A DNA stretch of 16,656 bases from Chloroflexota bacterium (GTDB lineage Bacteria > Chloroflexota > UBA6077), in the NCBI GenBank assembly GCA_021845945.1, contig JAJZRD010000056.1, positions 1 to 16,656 on the forward strand, in the 5' to 3' direction. The translations under genes and the position numbers were made by a program. Below, piece after piece: positions 1 through 5,994 of the stretch. Within the stretch, counting starts at the first letter, position 1; each line of letters opens with the position of its first letter. The notes below the pieces were generated by a model, which had not been told where the DNA came from, ran no database searches, and saw nothing but the letters and a program-made list of their open reading frames with translations.

Positions 1-96
1 CGGACGGGTTCAGGGGACGTGGCTTGAAGCAGGTGGCCGCTGGAGCGCCGAAGCGACGCGAAAGAGGCCAAGAGCAGCAACAGTCAAGCCGGGGGC

Positions 97-126
97 ATTC
101 TAGTTGATGTCGGCTTCCCCAGTCAA
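97..126 (-). promoter_or_regulatory. Leftward sigma-A-type promoter for a gene outside the window
   Basis: On the minus strand a -35 box TTGACT (121-126) is followed after 18 bases by a -10 box TAGAAT (97-102), each 5/6 to consensus. Transcription would run left, out of the window. No ATG lies on the minus strand between this promoter and base 1, so bases 1-90 would be a leader. The promoter implies a gene divergent from the sortase that cannot be seen here. Confidence 0.5.
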
Positions 127-143
127 CGCGAGTTGCGTCCTGG

Positions 144-222
144 GGCCGGCCGAGGCGGCAGAAAGGGACGTTATGCGCTGCCTTTCGGGCCTTTAGTCCG
201 TTACCCTTCGGCCGAGGGGGCC
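144..222. other. Structured inverted repeat between two divergent promoters
   Basis: Bases 144-155 can pair with 205-222 through a 5-base bulge, closing a region with a second stem (157-161 with 178-182). The loop of that inner stem contains GGAC (166-169), which can pair with GTCC (196-199) and would form a pseudoknot. It lies between the leftward promoter (97-126) and a -10-like CATAAT (222-227) ahead of the sortase. It may be a structured RNA, an operator or a terminator of an older unit. I recognise no riboswitch class in it. Confidence 0.35.
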
Positions 223-266
223 ATAATATCACAGTGCGCTAATAGACGTTTTCGGGGGATAAGGGG

Positions 267-974
267 ATGAGAAGGCTCGGATCCGGCTTGGTGGTAGCGG
301 TGGTGCTGATCCTGGTGGCCGCCAGCTACCCTGCGCCCGTGGTCGTTGGATCTGTGGGACCACCGGCCGCGGACAAGACGAAGGCAGCGGCGGGCCCCGA
401 CAGCGCTAAGCGGAGCCGGGCTCTCGACCTGTCCTCCACCGACGAGGGCGATTCGCGAGAGCAGGCAGCCAAATTGCTGGCCAGGCTGAAGCCGGCGGCC
501 GGGCAGGAGGCTGCCAAGGTCCACGAGCCCGCGGTGGAACTACCCAAGCGGCTCAGGATCCCGGCCATCGCGGTAGACACCGGGTTCGAGTATGTGGGGC
601 TGGCGAGCGACGGCGCGATGGACGTGCCGAAGGATCCGAATCAGGTTGCCTGGTACCGGCTGGGACCCCGGCCAGGGGAGTCCGGCAACGCGGTGATTGC
701 CGGCCACGTGGACTGGGGCGGCAAGCTGGCGGCCTTCTGGGGCTTGAGCCGGCTCAAGGCTGGAGACACGGTAGAGGTCACGGCCACGGACGACCGCAAG
801 TACGAGTTCACCGTGCAGTGGGTGCGGTGGTACGAAGCCGCCCAAGCGCCTGTCGAGGAGGTATTCAGGCAGGCGGGGGACACGGAGCTCAGCTTGATTA
901 CCTGCGGCGGCGCATTCGATCAGAAGACGAGGCAGTACCTCAGCCGGGTGGTGGTTAGGGCGGTTCTGCGATAG
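267..974 (+). CDS. Class E/F-type sortase, membrane anchored
   Basis: This is a cysteine transpeptidase expected to act outside the membrane, cleaving a sorting signal and joining surface proteins to an acceptor. The 235-aa product has an N-terminal hydrophobic segment (about 7-28), an Ala/Lys-rich stalk (30-95) and a sortase barrel (about 95-235). Catalytic residues are visible: His147 in AGHVD, Cys213 in LITCGG and Arg227 in YLSRVVV. The TLTC box of class A enzymes appears as LITC, and the compact domain with AGHVD fits the E/F group. The ATG follows AAGGGG closely. No sortase substrate or pilin gene is adjacent, so it looks like an orphan housekeeping enzyme. The family is secure; the exact class is inferred. 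Confidence 0.87.
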   Translation: MRRLGSGLVVAVVLILVAASYPAPVVVGSVGPPAADKTKAAAGPDSAKRSRALDLSSTDEGDSREQAAKLLARLKPAAGQEAAKVHEPAVELPKRLRIPAIAVDTGFEYVGLASDGAMDVPKDPNQVAWYRLGPRPGESGNAVIAGHVDWGGKLAAFWGLSRLKAGDTVEVTATDDRKYEFTVQWVRWYEAAQAPVEEVFRQAGDTELSLITCGGAFDQKTRQYLSRVVVRAVLR

Positions 975-992
975 GAGCCGCGCAAGACAGGG

Positions 993-1019
993 TAAAGCAT
1001 TCGAAAAAAGTGCCGATAC
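993..1019 (+). promoter_or_regulatory. Sigma-28 (FliA/SigD)-type promoter of cheW
   Basis: TAAAGCAT (993-1000), exactly 11 bases, then GCCGATAC (1012-1019). The known flagellar sigma-28 consensus is TAAAGTTT-N11-GCCGATAA, so 13 of 16 defined positions match with exact spacing. Transcription would start near 1027, about 45 bases before the cheW ATG. The target gene, a chemotaxis adaptor, is what this sigma factor normally controls. Confidence 0.72.
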
Positions 1020-1071
1020 TCTATACGAATAGAATGCACGGCTTCCACAGCAGGTGAAAGGAGACAGTGGA

Positions 1072-1554
1072 ATGGGTGACAAAGCCCAGGTGCTCGATGC
1101 CGAGGAGCAGCTAGTCGTTTTCGAGCTGGCGAATGAAGTCTACGGGGTAGCCATAAGCCGAGTGCAGGAAATCATCCGGATGACCACCATCACGCGGTTG
1201 CCTCGGGCCCCAGAGTTCGTGGAGGGCGTGATTAACCTGCGCGGCAAGGTGATCCCGGTCGTCGATCTCAAGAAGCGCTTCGGTTTGCAGGAGGGCGAGA
1301 GGACCAAGGCGAGCCGCATCGTGGTAGTGGACGTTGGCGACCACACCATCGGGATGGTGGTCGACGCCGTGTCCGAGGTGCTGCGGGTACCCAGTGGCGC
1401 CGTAGAGCCGCCTTCGCCCGTGGTTACCACCATCGAGTCGGACTACATCCGCGGCATCGCCAAGCTGGAAGGCCGGCTGATCATCTTGCTGGACCTCGAT
1501 AAGGTGCTCTCTTGGGACGAGAAACGCAAGCTGCGCGAGGCTGTCGCCGCGTAA
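1072..1554 (+). CDS. cheW: Chemotaxis coupling protein CheW
   Basis: CheW is the cytoplasmic adaptor that joins chemoreceptors to the CheA kinase. The 160-aa product is a single CheW domain with the usual elements: the opening LVVFELANEVYGV (14-26), IIRMTTITRLP (34-44) and the conserved VINLRGKVIPVVDL core (53-66). I start it at ATG 1072, 8 bases after AAAGGAG (1057-1063). An in-frame GTG at 1054 would add six residues but would overlap that SD, so it is unlikely. No cheA, cheY or receptor gene is in the window, so it is an orphan cheW. A sigma-28-type promoter directly upstream suggests control together with a motility regulon elsewhere in the genome. Confidence 0.93.
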   Translation: MGDKAQVLDAEEQLVVFELANEVYGVAISRVQEIIRMTTITRLPRAPEFVEGVINLRGKVIPVVDLKKRFGLQEGERTKASRIVVVDVGDHTIGMVVDAVSEVLRVPSGAVEPPSPVVTTIESDYIRGIAKLEGRLIILLDLDKVLSWDEKRKLREAVAA

Positions 1555-1584
1555 TCCCCTTCGTGGCCGGCATCCCGTCGGAAT

Positions 1585-1645
1585 CGAGGAGTCGAGGCTT
1601 TAGCTGACGTCGAGGAACCCCACCGGCTGAAGCCTCGACTCCTCG
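1585..1645. repeat. Long inverted repeat (20-bp stem)
   Basis: Bases 1585-1604 pair with 1626-1645 in a 20-bp stem broken only by one G-T wobble, with a 21-base loop. It lies 30 bases after cheW. There is no T-tract on either side, so it is not a classic intrinsic terminator. Part of the right arm (AAGCCTCGACTCC) recurs at 2514-2526, after the next gene, which suggests a dispersed palindromic repeat. Confidence 0.75.
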
Positions 1646-1718
1646 GCTTTCAGCTTCGCTGTGGCCGATCGCGGCTCGCCGGAAGACTCCGAGCCGCCTC
1701 CATCTCCTGGCCTACGCC

Positions 1719-1747
1719 TTGCTTCCAGCCCCGCTGGGGGCTATCAT
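1719..1747 (+). promoter_or_regulatory. Promoter placing the HAD gene start at +1 (leaderless)
   Basis: A -10 box TATCAT (1742-1747, 5/6) lies 17 bases after a weak -35 TTGCTT (1719-1724, 3/6). The expected start of transcription, about 7 bases after the -10, falls on the A of ATG 1754. The spacer holds a small palindrome (CCCC-GCT-GGGG) that could be a repressor site. Confidence 0.45.
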
Positions 1748-1753
1748 CTGACC

Positions 1754-2485
1754 ATGAGTGGATCGACTCGCTTCGAAACCCAGTCCTTGAGTTCCTCTCC
1801 CAACGTGCTTCTCTTCGACGTGGACGGGACCCTCATCCGCTCCGAGGGGCGCTCCCGCCACAGCCGTGCGTTCCACGCGGCCTTCCTCCAGCTGTACGGT
1901 CGCGAGTGCCGCTTTGCGGTCGACATGCATGGCATGACCGACCTGCAGATCTACCTGACCCTGGCCCAGGAGCTGGCCCCGGTGGACGGGAAGGGCCGAA
2001 GTATGGCGACGGAGGCCTGCCGCCGGATGGTGGAGATCTACCAGACGCCGGACGAAACCGATGGCTTCTACGTGGCCCTTCCGGGCGCGCTGGAGGCCCT
2101 GGAGATGCTGTCGCGTGGAGGAGCGCTGCTGGGACTGGTGACGGGCAACGTCCCGGAGATTGCTCAGGACAAGCTGTCCTCCGTTCGGCTGGACCGCTTC
2201 TTCTCCTTCGGAGCCTACGGGACGGAGGGGGAGGAGCGCTCTGCGCTGCCTCCCATCGCGGTCGCGCGGGCGGAAGCCGTGGCAGGGCGGCCGGTAGACC
2301 GAAATCGGGTCTTCGTCGTAGGGGACACGCCGCGGGACGTGGCCTGTGCGCTGGACAACGGATGCAGGGCGGTGGGAGTAGCTACCGGCAGCTTCTCCTC
2401 GAGCGTGTTGGTCGACGCAGGGGCGGAGCTGGTACTGCCCAGCCTGGAGGACATCGGACCCCTCTTGGAGCTGATGGAACAGTAG
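1754..2485 (+). CDS. HAD-superfamily phosphatase, phosphoglycolate phosphatase-like
   Basis: This is a 243-aa hydrolase of the haloacid dehalogenase fold, likely a cytoplasmic phosphomonoesterase on a small phosphorylated metabolite. Motif I is FDVDGT (21-26, nucleophile Asp22, acid/base Asp24), motif II is the Thr of VTGN (Thr130), the motif III lysine is Lys140 in QDKL, and motif IV is VVGDTPRD (188-195). A helical cap lies between about 35 and 110, as in PGP/Gph-like enzymes. A longer reading frame begins at GTG 1661, but those 31 extra residues are Pro/Ser-rich and unlike the family. ATG 1754 has no good SD and sits where transcription should begin. The substrate cannot be told from sequence. 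Confidence 0.85.
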   Translation: MSGSTRFETQSLSSSPNVLLFDVDGTLIRSEGRSRHSRAFHAAFLQLYGRECRFAVDMHGMTDLQIYLTLAQELAPVDGKGRSMATEACRRMVEIYQTPDETDGFYVALPGALEALEMLSRGGALLGLVTGNVPEIAQDKLSSVRLDRFFSFGAYGTEGEERSALPPIAVARAEAVAGRPVDRNRVFVVGDTPRDVACALDNGCRAVGVATGSFSSSVLVDAGAELVLPSLEDIGPLLELMEQ

Positions 2486-2519
2486 GATCTCCCCATAGGC
2501 CGTTAAGCATCATAAGCCT

Positions 2520-2543
2520 CGACTCCGCGGCAGCAGGGAGTCG
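2520..2543. terminator. Hairpin between convergent genes
   Basis: A 7-bp stem (2520-2526 with 2537-2543) around a 10-base loop lies between the ends of the HAD gene and the PPIase gene. It has no clear T-run, so it could serve either direction weakly. Its left arm shares AAGCCTCGACTCC with the inverted repeat at 1585-1645. Confidence 0.4.
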
Positions 2544-2572
2544 TGCTACGCGCAGGCGATGGCTCGCCAGCC

Positions 2573-3886
2573 TTACGCCGGAGGGGCCCAGTTGATCCGC
2601 TTGTACACCCAGCCCTTGTCCGTGTCGGTCAGGGAGCGCTTGACGTCGGGACCGGCGCCGGCCTTCTGGAGCCACTGAGATATCGCCTCGCTCTTTCGTT
2701 GCTCCAGGTCCTGCGGGTCGAGCGGGCGGTTCGGGTCCTTCTCCAGGAGCTGGATGATGTGGAAGCCGTAATCGGTCTTCACCGGATCGCTGATCTGGTT
2801 CGGCTCCAGCTTGAAGGCAACGTCGTCGAACTCGGTCACCATCTTGCCTCGCGGGAACCATCCCAGGTCGCCGCCCTTGTCCTTGGTGGCGGTATCCGTG
2901 GACTCCGCCTTGGCCAACTCCTCGAAGTTGGCTCCGTTCTTCAGCTTGTCCTCGATCTCCTTCGCCTTGTCCTCGCTATCCACCAGGATGTGGCGAGCGT
3001 GGAGCTGCTCGGCGGAGGTGGGCACCTCCGCGCCCATGGCGTCCTGCAGCTTCTGGTAGAGCAGCTGTGACTCTATCAGCGACCTCAACTCCGCCTCCGA
3101 GAGGCCGGTGGCGGCCAGGTAGCCGTTCACGCGGCTCTTCACGTCGGCGGTGGGGGCGGGCGTGGCAGCGGCCTGGGCCGGAGCGGAAGTGGGCGCAGCG
3201 GCAGCGGCCGGCGCCTGGGTCGGAGCGGCGGCTGCCGGGGTCGAGTTGGCGGTTGGCTCCGGTGTCGCCTGCTGGACTCCCGACGGAGCCGTCGTGGGCG
3301 CCGCTTCGGGCGAAGGAGCGGGCTGGCCGCCAAACTCCTTGTTGATCTCGTTGTCCACGTCCTGGGCGGACGCCGTGATCCCGCGCCGGGCGGCCTCCTG
3401 CTGGACCAGCTGCTGATCGATCATGTCGCTGAGGGTCTGGTCGGGGAGAAGGATCAAGCTGAACTGCAGCTGCTGGATCTGCTGGCGGAACAGGTCGGCC
3501 AGGGACGTGTTGCTGGAATCTGAGCCGCTGGCCTGGAGCTGTGCCTGCATGTACTGCATCTGCTGCTCGAGGCTCTTCCGGCGGAAGTCCAGCATTCGGG
3601 CGTAACCGTCGAGGGTGATGTTGTGGCCTGCCACCGTGGCGACGGAGTCGTAAGGGCGGGCCGCGTATTCCCGCCACCAGCCGAAACCGAGGATGGACGC
3701 CACCACAACGAAGAGCGCTCCCATGCCGGCGAAGAGCAGCCTGGTGGCTCGCAGCTCGCGTTCGTGGCGGGACAGCTCCTCTCTGGATAGCTGCTGGCCA
3801 GGGAACCTCCTAGGCTTTGATGGCTTCTTGGCTGCTGCCTTCGAAGGGTCGCTGGTGGGTTTCGAGACGGGCTGGTTGTTCGGCAT
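2573..3886 (-). CDS. Membrane-anchored parvulin-type peptidyl-prolyl isomerase (SurA/PrsA-like)
   Basis: This is an extracytoplasmic foldase for exported proteins. The 437-aa product has a charged cytosolic tail (1-48), one transmembrane helix (about 49-70), a SurA/PrsA-type helical chaperone region (about 80-185 and 250-285) and a parvulin rotamase domain (about 295-383) with HARHILV, GGDLGWF and DYGFHIIQL. A 60-residue Pro/Ala/Thr-rich tract (about 189-247) interrupts the chaperone region where relatives have a short loop. There is no lipobox, so it is a signal-anchor protein rather than a PrsA lipoprotein. ATG 3886 follows AGAGGA. It lies downstream of rpsR in the same direction, with a hairpin between them, and may be transcribed partly by read-through. 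Confidence 0.9.
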   Translation of the reverse strand: MPNNQPVSKPTSDPSKAAAKKPSKPRRFPGQQLSREELSRHERELRATRLLFAGMGALFVVVASILGFGWWREYAARPYDSVATVAGHNITLDGYARMLDFRRKSLEQQMQYMQAQLQASGSDSSNTSLADLFRQQIQQLQFSLILLPDQTLSDMIDQQLVQQEAARRGITASAQDVDNEINKEFGGQPAPSPEAAPTTAPSGVQQATPEPTANSTPAAAAPTQAPAAAAAPTSAPAQAAATPAPTADVKSRVNGYLAATGLSEAELRSLIESQLLYQKLQDAMGAEVPTSAEQLHARHILVDSEDKAKEIEDKLKNGANFEELAKAESTDTATKDKGGDLGWFPRGKMVTEFDDVAFKLEPNQISDPVKTDYGFHIIQLLEKDPNRPLDPQDLEQRKSEAISQWLQKAGAGPDVKRSLTDTDKGWVYKRINWAPPA

Positions 3887-3933
3887 GCCGTCCTCTGGCT
3901 TAGCTAAAGAGTGTAGTCCAGTCTGAGCTGTTA

Positions 3934-3956
3934 GGGGCGGGTCTGTGACCCGCCCC
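3934..3956 (-). terminator. Strong GC-rich hairpin after rpsR
   Basis: A perfect 10-bp stem (3934-3943 with 3947-3956) with a TGT loop lies 36 bases after the rpsR stop, between rpsR and the PPIase gene. It lacks a T-run on the minus strand. It may attenuate the ribosomal operon, or belong to a family of intergenic GC-rich palindromes seen elsewhere in this window. Confidence 0.5.
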
Positions 3957-3991
3957 CACGGTTGTCGTCGAATCGCGTCGGCCGTGATGCC

Positions 3992-4303
3992 CTAGCCCCG
4001 GATGGGAATGCCGCTCTCGCGGATATGGTCCGCGGTAAAGGGCAACAGGGCCACGTGCCTCGCCCGCTTGATGGCCATGGTCAGCCGGCGCTGATGCTTG
4101 GCGCAGGTGCCGGTCTTCCGGCGAGGCTCTATCTTGCCTCGATCGGAGAGGTACCGGCGCAGCCGGGCGACGTCCTTGTATTCCACGTGGTCTATCTTGT
4201 CGACGCAGAAGGCGCACACCTTGCGGCGGGGGGTGTAGCGGGGCTTACCACCCTCCGGGCGGCGCCCTCCTGGCCTTTGCGGTCTTCCCTGTGGTGCAGG
4301 CAA
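3992..4303 (-). CDS. rpsR: Small-subunit ribosomal protein S18, zinc-ribbon form
   Basis: S18 binds S6 on the platform of the 30S subunit. The 103-aa product carries the family core [17 protein letters not shown] (42-58) and [14 protein letters not shown] (77-90). It keeps all four putative zinc ligands: Cys30 and Cys33 (CAFC), Cys67 and His70 (CAKH). Many S18 proteins, including that of E. coli, have lost these. The start is TTG at 4303, with an SD-like AAAGGGAG about six bases upstream. The N-terminus is a Pro/Arg/Gly-rich tail. It is the third gene of rpsF-ssb-rpsR, 53 bases after ssb. S18 is expected to partner S6 both in the ribosome and in autoregulation of the operon. Confidence 0.96.
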   Translation of the reverse strand: MPAPQGRPQRPGGRRPEGGKPRYTPRRKVCAFCVDKIDHVEYKDVARLRRYLSDRGKIEPRRKTGTCAKHQRRLTMAIKRARHVALLPFTADHIRESGIPIRG

Positions 4304-4356
4304 GTTCTTCTCCCTTTCTCTACTGGCGCGGTCGAGCCGCGGTTAGAGGTGTTGGG

Positions 4357-4758
4357 TTAGAACGGGATCTGGTCAGCGTCGATGGCGCCATGCTCCTCGC
4401 CAGGCGCGTCGCCGCCTTCGCCGCGAGGCTTGGAGTCGAGCACAACCATGTCGCTGGCGACTATCTCGATCTCGGTACGCTTCTGCCCGTCTTGACCTTC
4501 CCAGCTCCTGGTTTGGAGCCGGCCCTCCACGTAGACCCTGCGGCCCTTGGCGAGGATCTGGCTGCAGGTCTCGGCCAGTTTTCCCCACGCGATGACCTTG
4601 AACCACTCGGTCTCCTCGCGCCGCTCACCGTCGGATGCCGTATACACGCGGTTGCATGCTACGGAAAAAGAGGTGACCGGTTTGCCACTAGGCGTGTAGC
4701 GCATCTCGGGATCACGTCCCAGATTACCGATAATCGTCGCTTTGCACAGTCCCGCCAT
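4357..4758 (-). CDS. ssb: Single-stranded DNA-binding protein
   Basis: SSB coats single-stranded DNA in replication, repair and recombination. The 133-aa product has an N-terminal OB fold (about 1-108), with IGNLGRDPEMRYTPSGKPV near the start and the WFKVIAWGKLAE segment in the middle. A short Gly/Glu-rich linker leads to the acidic tip DADQIPF, a close variant of the canonical DDDIPF that recruits partner proteins. It is shorter than E. coli SSB (178 aa) because the linker is brief. ATG 4758 follows a perfect AGGAGG. It sits between rpsF and rpsR, 15 bases after rpsF, the standard bacterial order, so it is probably co-transcribed with them. Confidence 0.97.
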   Translation of the reverse strand: MAGLCKATIIGNLGRDPEMRYTPSGKPVTSFSVACNRVYTASDGERREETEWFKVIAWGKLAETCSQILAKGRRVYVEGRLQTRSWEGQDGQKRTEIEIVASDMVVLDSKPRGEGGDAPGEEHGAIDADQIPF

Positions 4759-4773
4759 CCCTCGAACCTCCTG

Positions 4774-5058
4774 TTACTCTACACGTAGCAACAAATAGCG
4801 GATAACCTGATCATTCAGCATGAGGCTTCGCTCGAGTTCGTCCGAGGCCTTGGGGTCCAGCTTGAGCTGGGTGATGTTGTATAGGCCGTCTCGGAAGTCC
4901 TGGATGGGGTAGGCAAGCCGACGCCGGCCCCAAGCGTCACTGCTGATGACTTCGCCGCCCCGCGCCGCGATGAGCGCGCTAACACGCTCGACCGCCTCCT
5001 GGAAGGGCTGCTCCTCCAGGTCAGGCCTGAAGATGGTCATGAGCTCGTAGTTACGCAA
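4774..5058 (-). CDS. rpsF: Small-subunit ribosomal protein S6
   Basis: S6 is a platform protein of the 30S subunit that pairs with S18. The 94-aa product starts with RNYELMTIFRPDL after the initiator and contains WGRRRLAYPIQDFRDGLY (43-60), both typical of the family. I place the start at TTG 5058 because AAAGGAGG lies 7 bases upstream and the family begins exactly here. A longer frame up to ATG 5148 would add 30 residues unlike S6 and run through the leader hairpin. It is the first gene of the rpsF-ssb-rpsR unit, with a leader of about 160 bases from the promoter at 5224-5253, long enough for autoregulation. Confidence 0.95.
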   Translation of the reverse strand: MRNYELMTIFRPDLEEQPFQEAVERVSALIAARGGEVISSDAWGRRRLAYPIQDFRDGLYNITQLKLDPKASDELERSLMLNDQVIRYLLLRVE

Positions 5059-5081
5059 ATTCGCACCTCCTTTCCTCGGGA

Positions 5082-5127
5082 TTGCCCTTGTCCACTCTGC
5101 CGACCAGTGCGGCTGTCGGCGGGGCAA
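5082..5127 (-). promoter_or_regulatory. Candidate S6:S18-binding leader hairpin of rpsF
   Basis: In the minus-strand leader an outer stem TTGCCC/GGGCAA (5122-5127 with 5082-5087) encloses an inner stem GCCGAC/GTCGGC (5115-5120 with 5099-5104). The internal loop is very lopsided (1 versus 11 bases) and the 10-base apical loop contains CCG. A conserved hairpin with an unpaired CCG in rpsF leaders is known to bind the S6:S18 complex and repress translation. The assignment rests on position and these features, not on a covariance search. Confidence 0.4.
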
Positions 5128-5223
5128 GAGCAGAAAGGCAAGCGGCAAAGCCGCCGGGCTGCCGGAGTGGGGCTTCGCAACGGTCCCCGGGGCAGGCCCT
5201 ACTATTGAATTTCGACCGGTAGG

Positions 5224-5253
5224 AGTATATCACACAGCCGTCCAGGCCACCAA
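5224..5253 (-). promoter_or_regulatory. Promoter of rpsF-ssb-rpsR
   Basis: On the minus strand, TTGGTG (5248-5253) is followed after 18 bases by TATACT (5224-5229, 5/6 to TATAAT). It drives the ribosomal operon and leaves a leader of roughly 160 bases. Its -35 box is one base from the -35 box of the opposing promoter. Confidence 0.5.
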
Positions 5254-5254
5254 A

Positions 5255-5283
5255 TTGACTTGGCTCCTGGCCGATGGTACTAT
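5255..5283 (+). promoter_or_regulatory. Promoter of the uracil-DNA glycosylase gene
   Basis: TTGACT (5255-5260, 5/6) is followed after 17 bases by TACTAT (5278-5283, 4/6). The expected RNA start near 5290 leaves a leader of about 29 bases with an SD (GGGAGG). The promoter overlaps an in-frame ATG at 5274, which argues against that ATG as the translation start. Confidence 0.6.
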
Positions 5284-5318
5284 CAATTCACCACAGTACG
5301 CTCGACAGGGAGGGCCGA

Positions 5319-5930
5319 ATGTCCGAGCTGGAAGCCATTGCGCAAGAGATAGCTGCATGCCACGGATGCGAGCTGGCCAAGTCTCGGCAATTGACCGTGC
5401 CCGGGGAGGGCAATCCCAAGGCAGAGATAATGTTCGTGGGGGAGGCCCCCGGCTGGTACGAGAACCAGCAGGGGCGCCCCTTCGTGGGGCCCGCCGGCCA
5501 GTTCCTGGAGGAGTTGCTGCAGTCGGTCGCCCTCAAGCGGTCGGATGTGTTCATAGCCAACGTGGTGAAGTGCCGTCCCCCTCAGAACAGGGACCCGCTG
5601 CCCGAGGAGATCGAGGCCTGCGCCGGCTACCTGGATCGGCAGGTGGAGGCTATCAAGCCGAGGCTGATCGTCACCCTGGGCCGCTACTCCATGGGCAAGT
5701 TCTTCGCCGCCGGCAAGGGCATTCGAGAGCTGCACGGCACTACCTGCGTGAAGAACGGCACGCTGTGCTATGCCATGTACCATCCGGCTGCTGCCCTGCA
5801 CCAGCCGGCCCTCAGGCGAACCATCGAGCAGGACATGCTGAAGGTTCCCAGTCTCCTGGCGGTACCGAGCAGTCCGGCTGAGACCGAGGAGCCACCGGCG
5901 GAGAAGTCCTCCCAGTTGAACCTGTTCTAG
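5319..5930 (+). CDS. Uracil-DNA glycosylase, family 4 (Fe-S type)
   Basis: The enzyme removes uracil from DNA and starts base-excision repair. The 203-aa product has the four cluster cysteines at the spacing of the family: Cys14, Cys17, Cys85 and Cys101. Motif 1 is GEAPG (41-45), then GRPFVGPAG (52-60), [13 protein letters not shown] (81-93) and the C-terminal motif MYHPAAAL (153-160, His155). I start at ATG 5319, after GGGAGG; ATG 5274 in the same frame lies inside the promoter. The last five residues, QLNLF (199-203), after an acidic Pro-rich linker, match the beta-clamp-binding pentapeptide. It is divergent from rpsF, and rnj follows after a hairpin. Confidence 0.93.
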   Translation: MSELEAIAQEIAACHGCELAKSRQLTVPGEGNPKAEIMFVGEAPGWYENQQGRPFVGPAGQFLEELLQSVALKRSDVFIANVVKCRPPQNRDPLPEEIEACAGYLDRQVEAIKPRLIVTLGRYSMGKFFAAGKGIRELHGTTCVKNGTLCYAMYHPAAALHQPALRRTIEQDMLKVPSLLAVPSSPAETEEPPAEKSSQLNLF

Positions 5931-5944
5931 TGATGAACCCTGTG

Positions 5945-5966
5945 GGGACGGCCGACCGGCCGTCCC
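5945..5966 (+). terminator. GC-rich hairpin between the UDG gene and rnj
   Basis: A perfect 9-bp stem (5945-5953 with 5958-5966) with loop GACC lies 14 bases after the glycosylase stop. There is no T-run after it. It could reduce read-through into rnj or be another member of the intergenic palindromes. Confidence 0.45.
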
Positions 5967-5994
5967 TGCTTGCGAAGCATAAGGTGAGTGACAG

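Noticed and set aside
144..222. Possible cyclic-di-GMP (GEMM) riboswitch before the sortase
   Set aside because: A GGGACG and a GGGCCT stretch resemble parts of the class, but the conserved core and the tetraloop-receptor arrangement are missing.
1661..1753. GTG start giving a longer HAD protein
   Set aside because: The extension is Pro/Ser-rich, begins at the edge of an inverted repeat and overlaps the predicted promoter.
5059..5148. Longer rpsF from ATG 5148
   Set aside because: The extra 30 residues are unlike S6 and would cover the SD and the leader hairpin; TTG 5058 fits SD and family.
5274..5318. Upstream ATG for the uracil-DNA glycosylase
   Set aside because: It lies within the spacer and -10 of the likely promoter, has no SD, and adds residues unlike the family.
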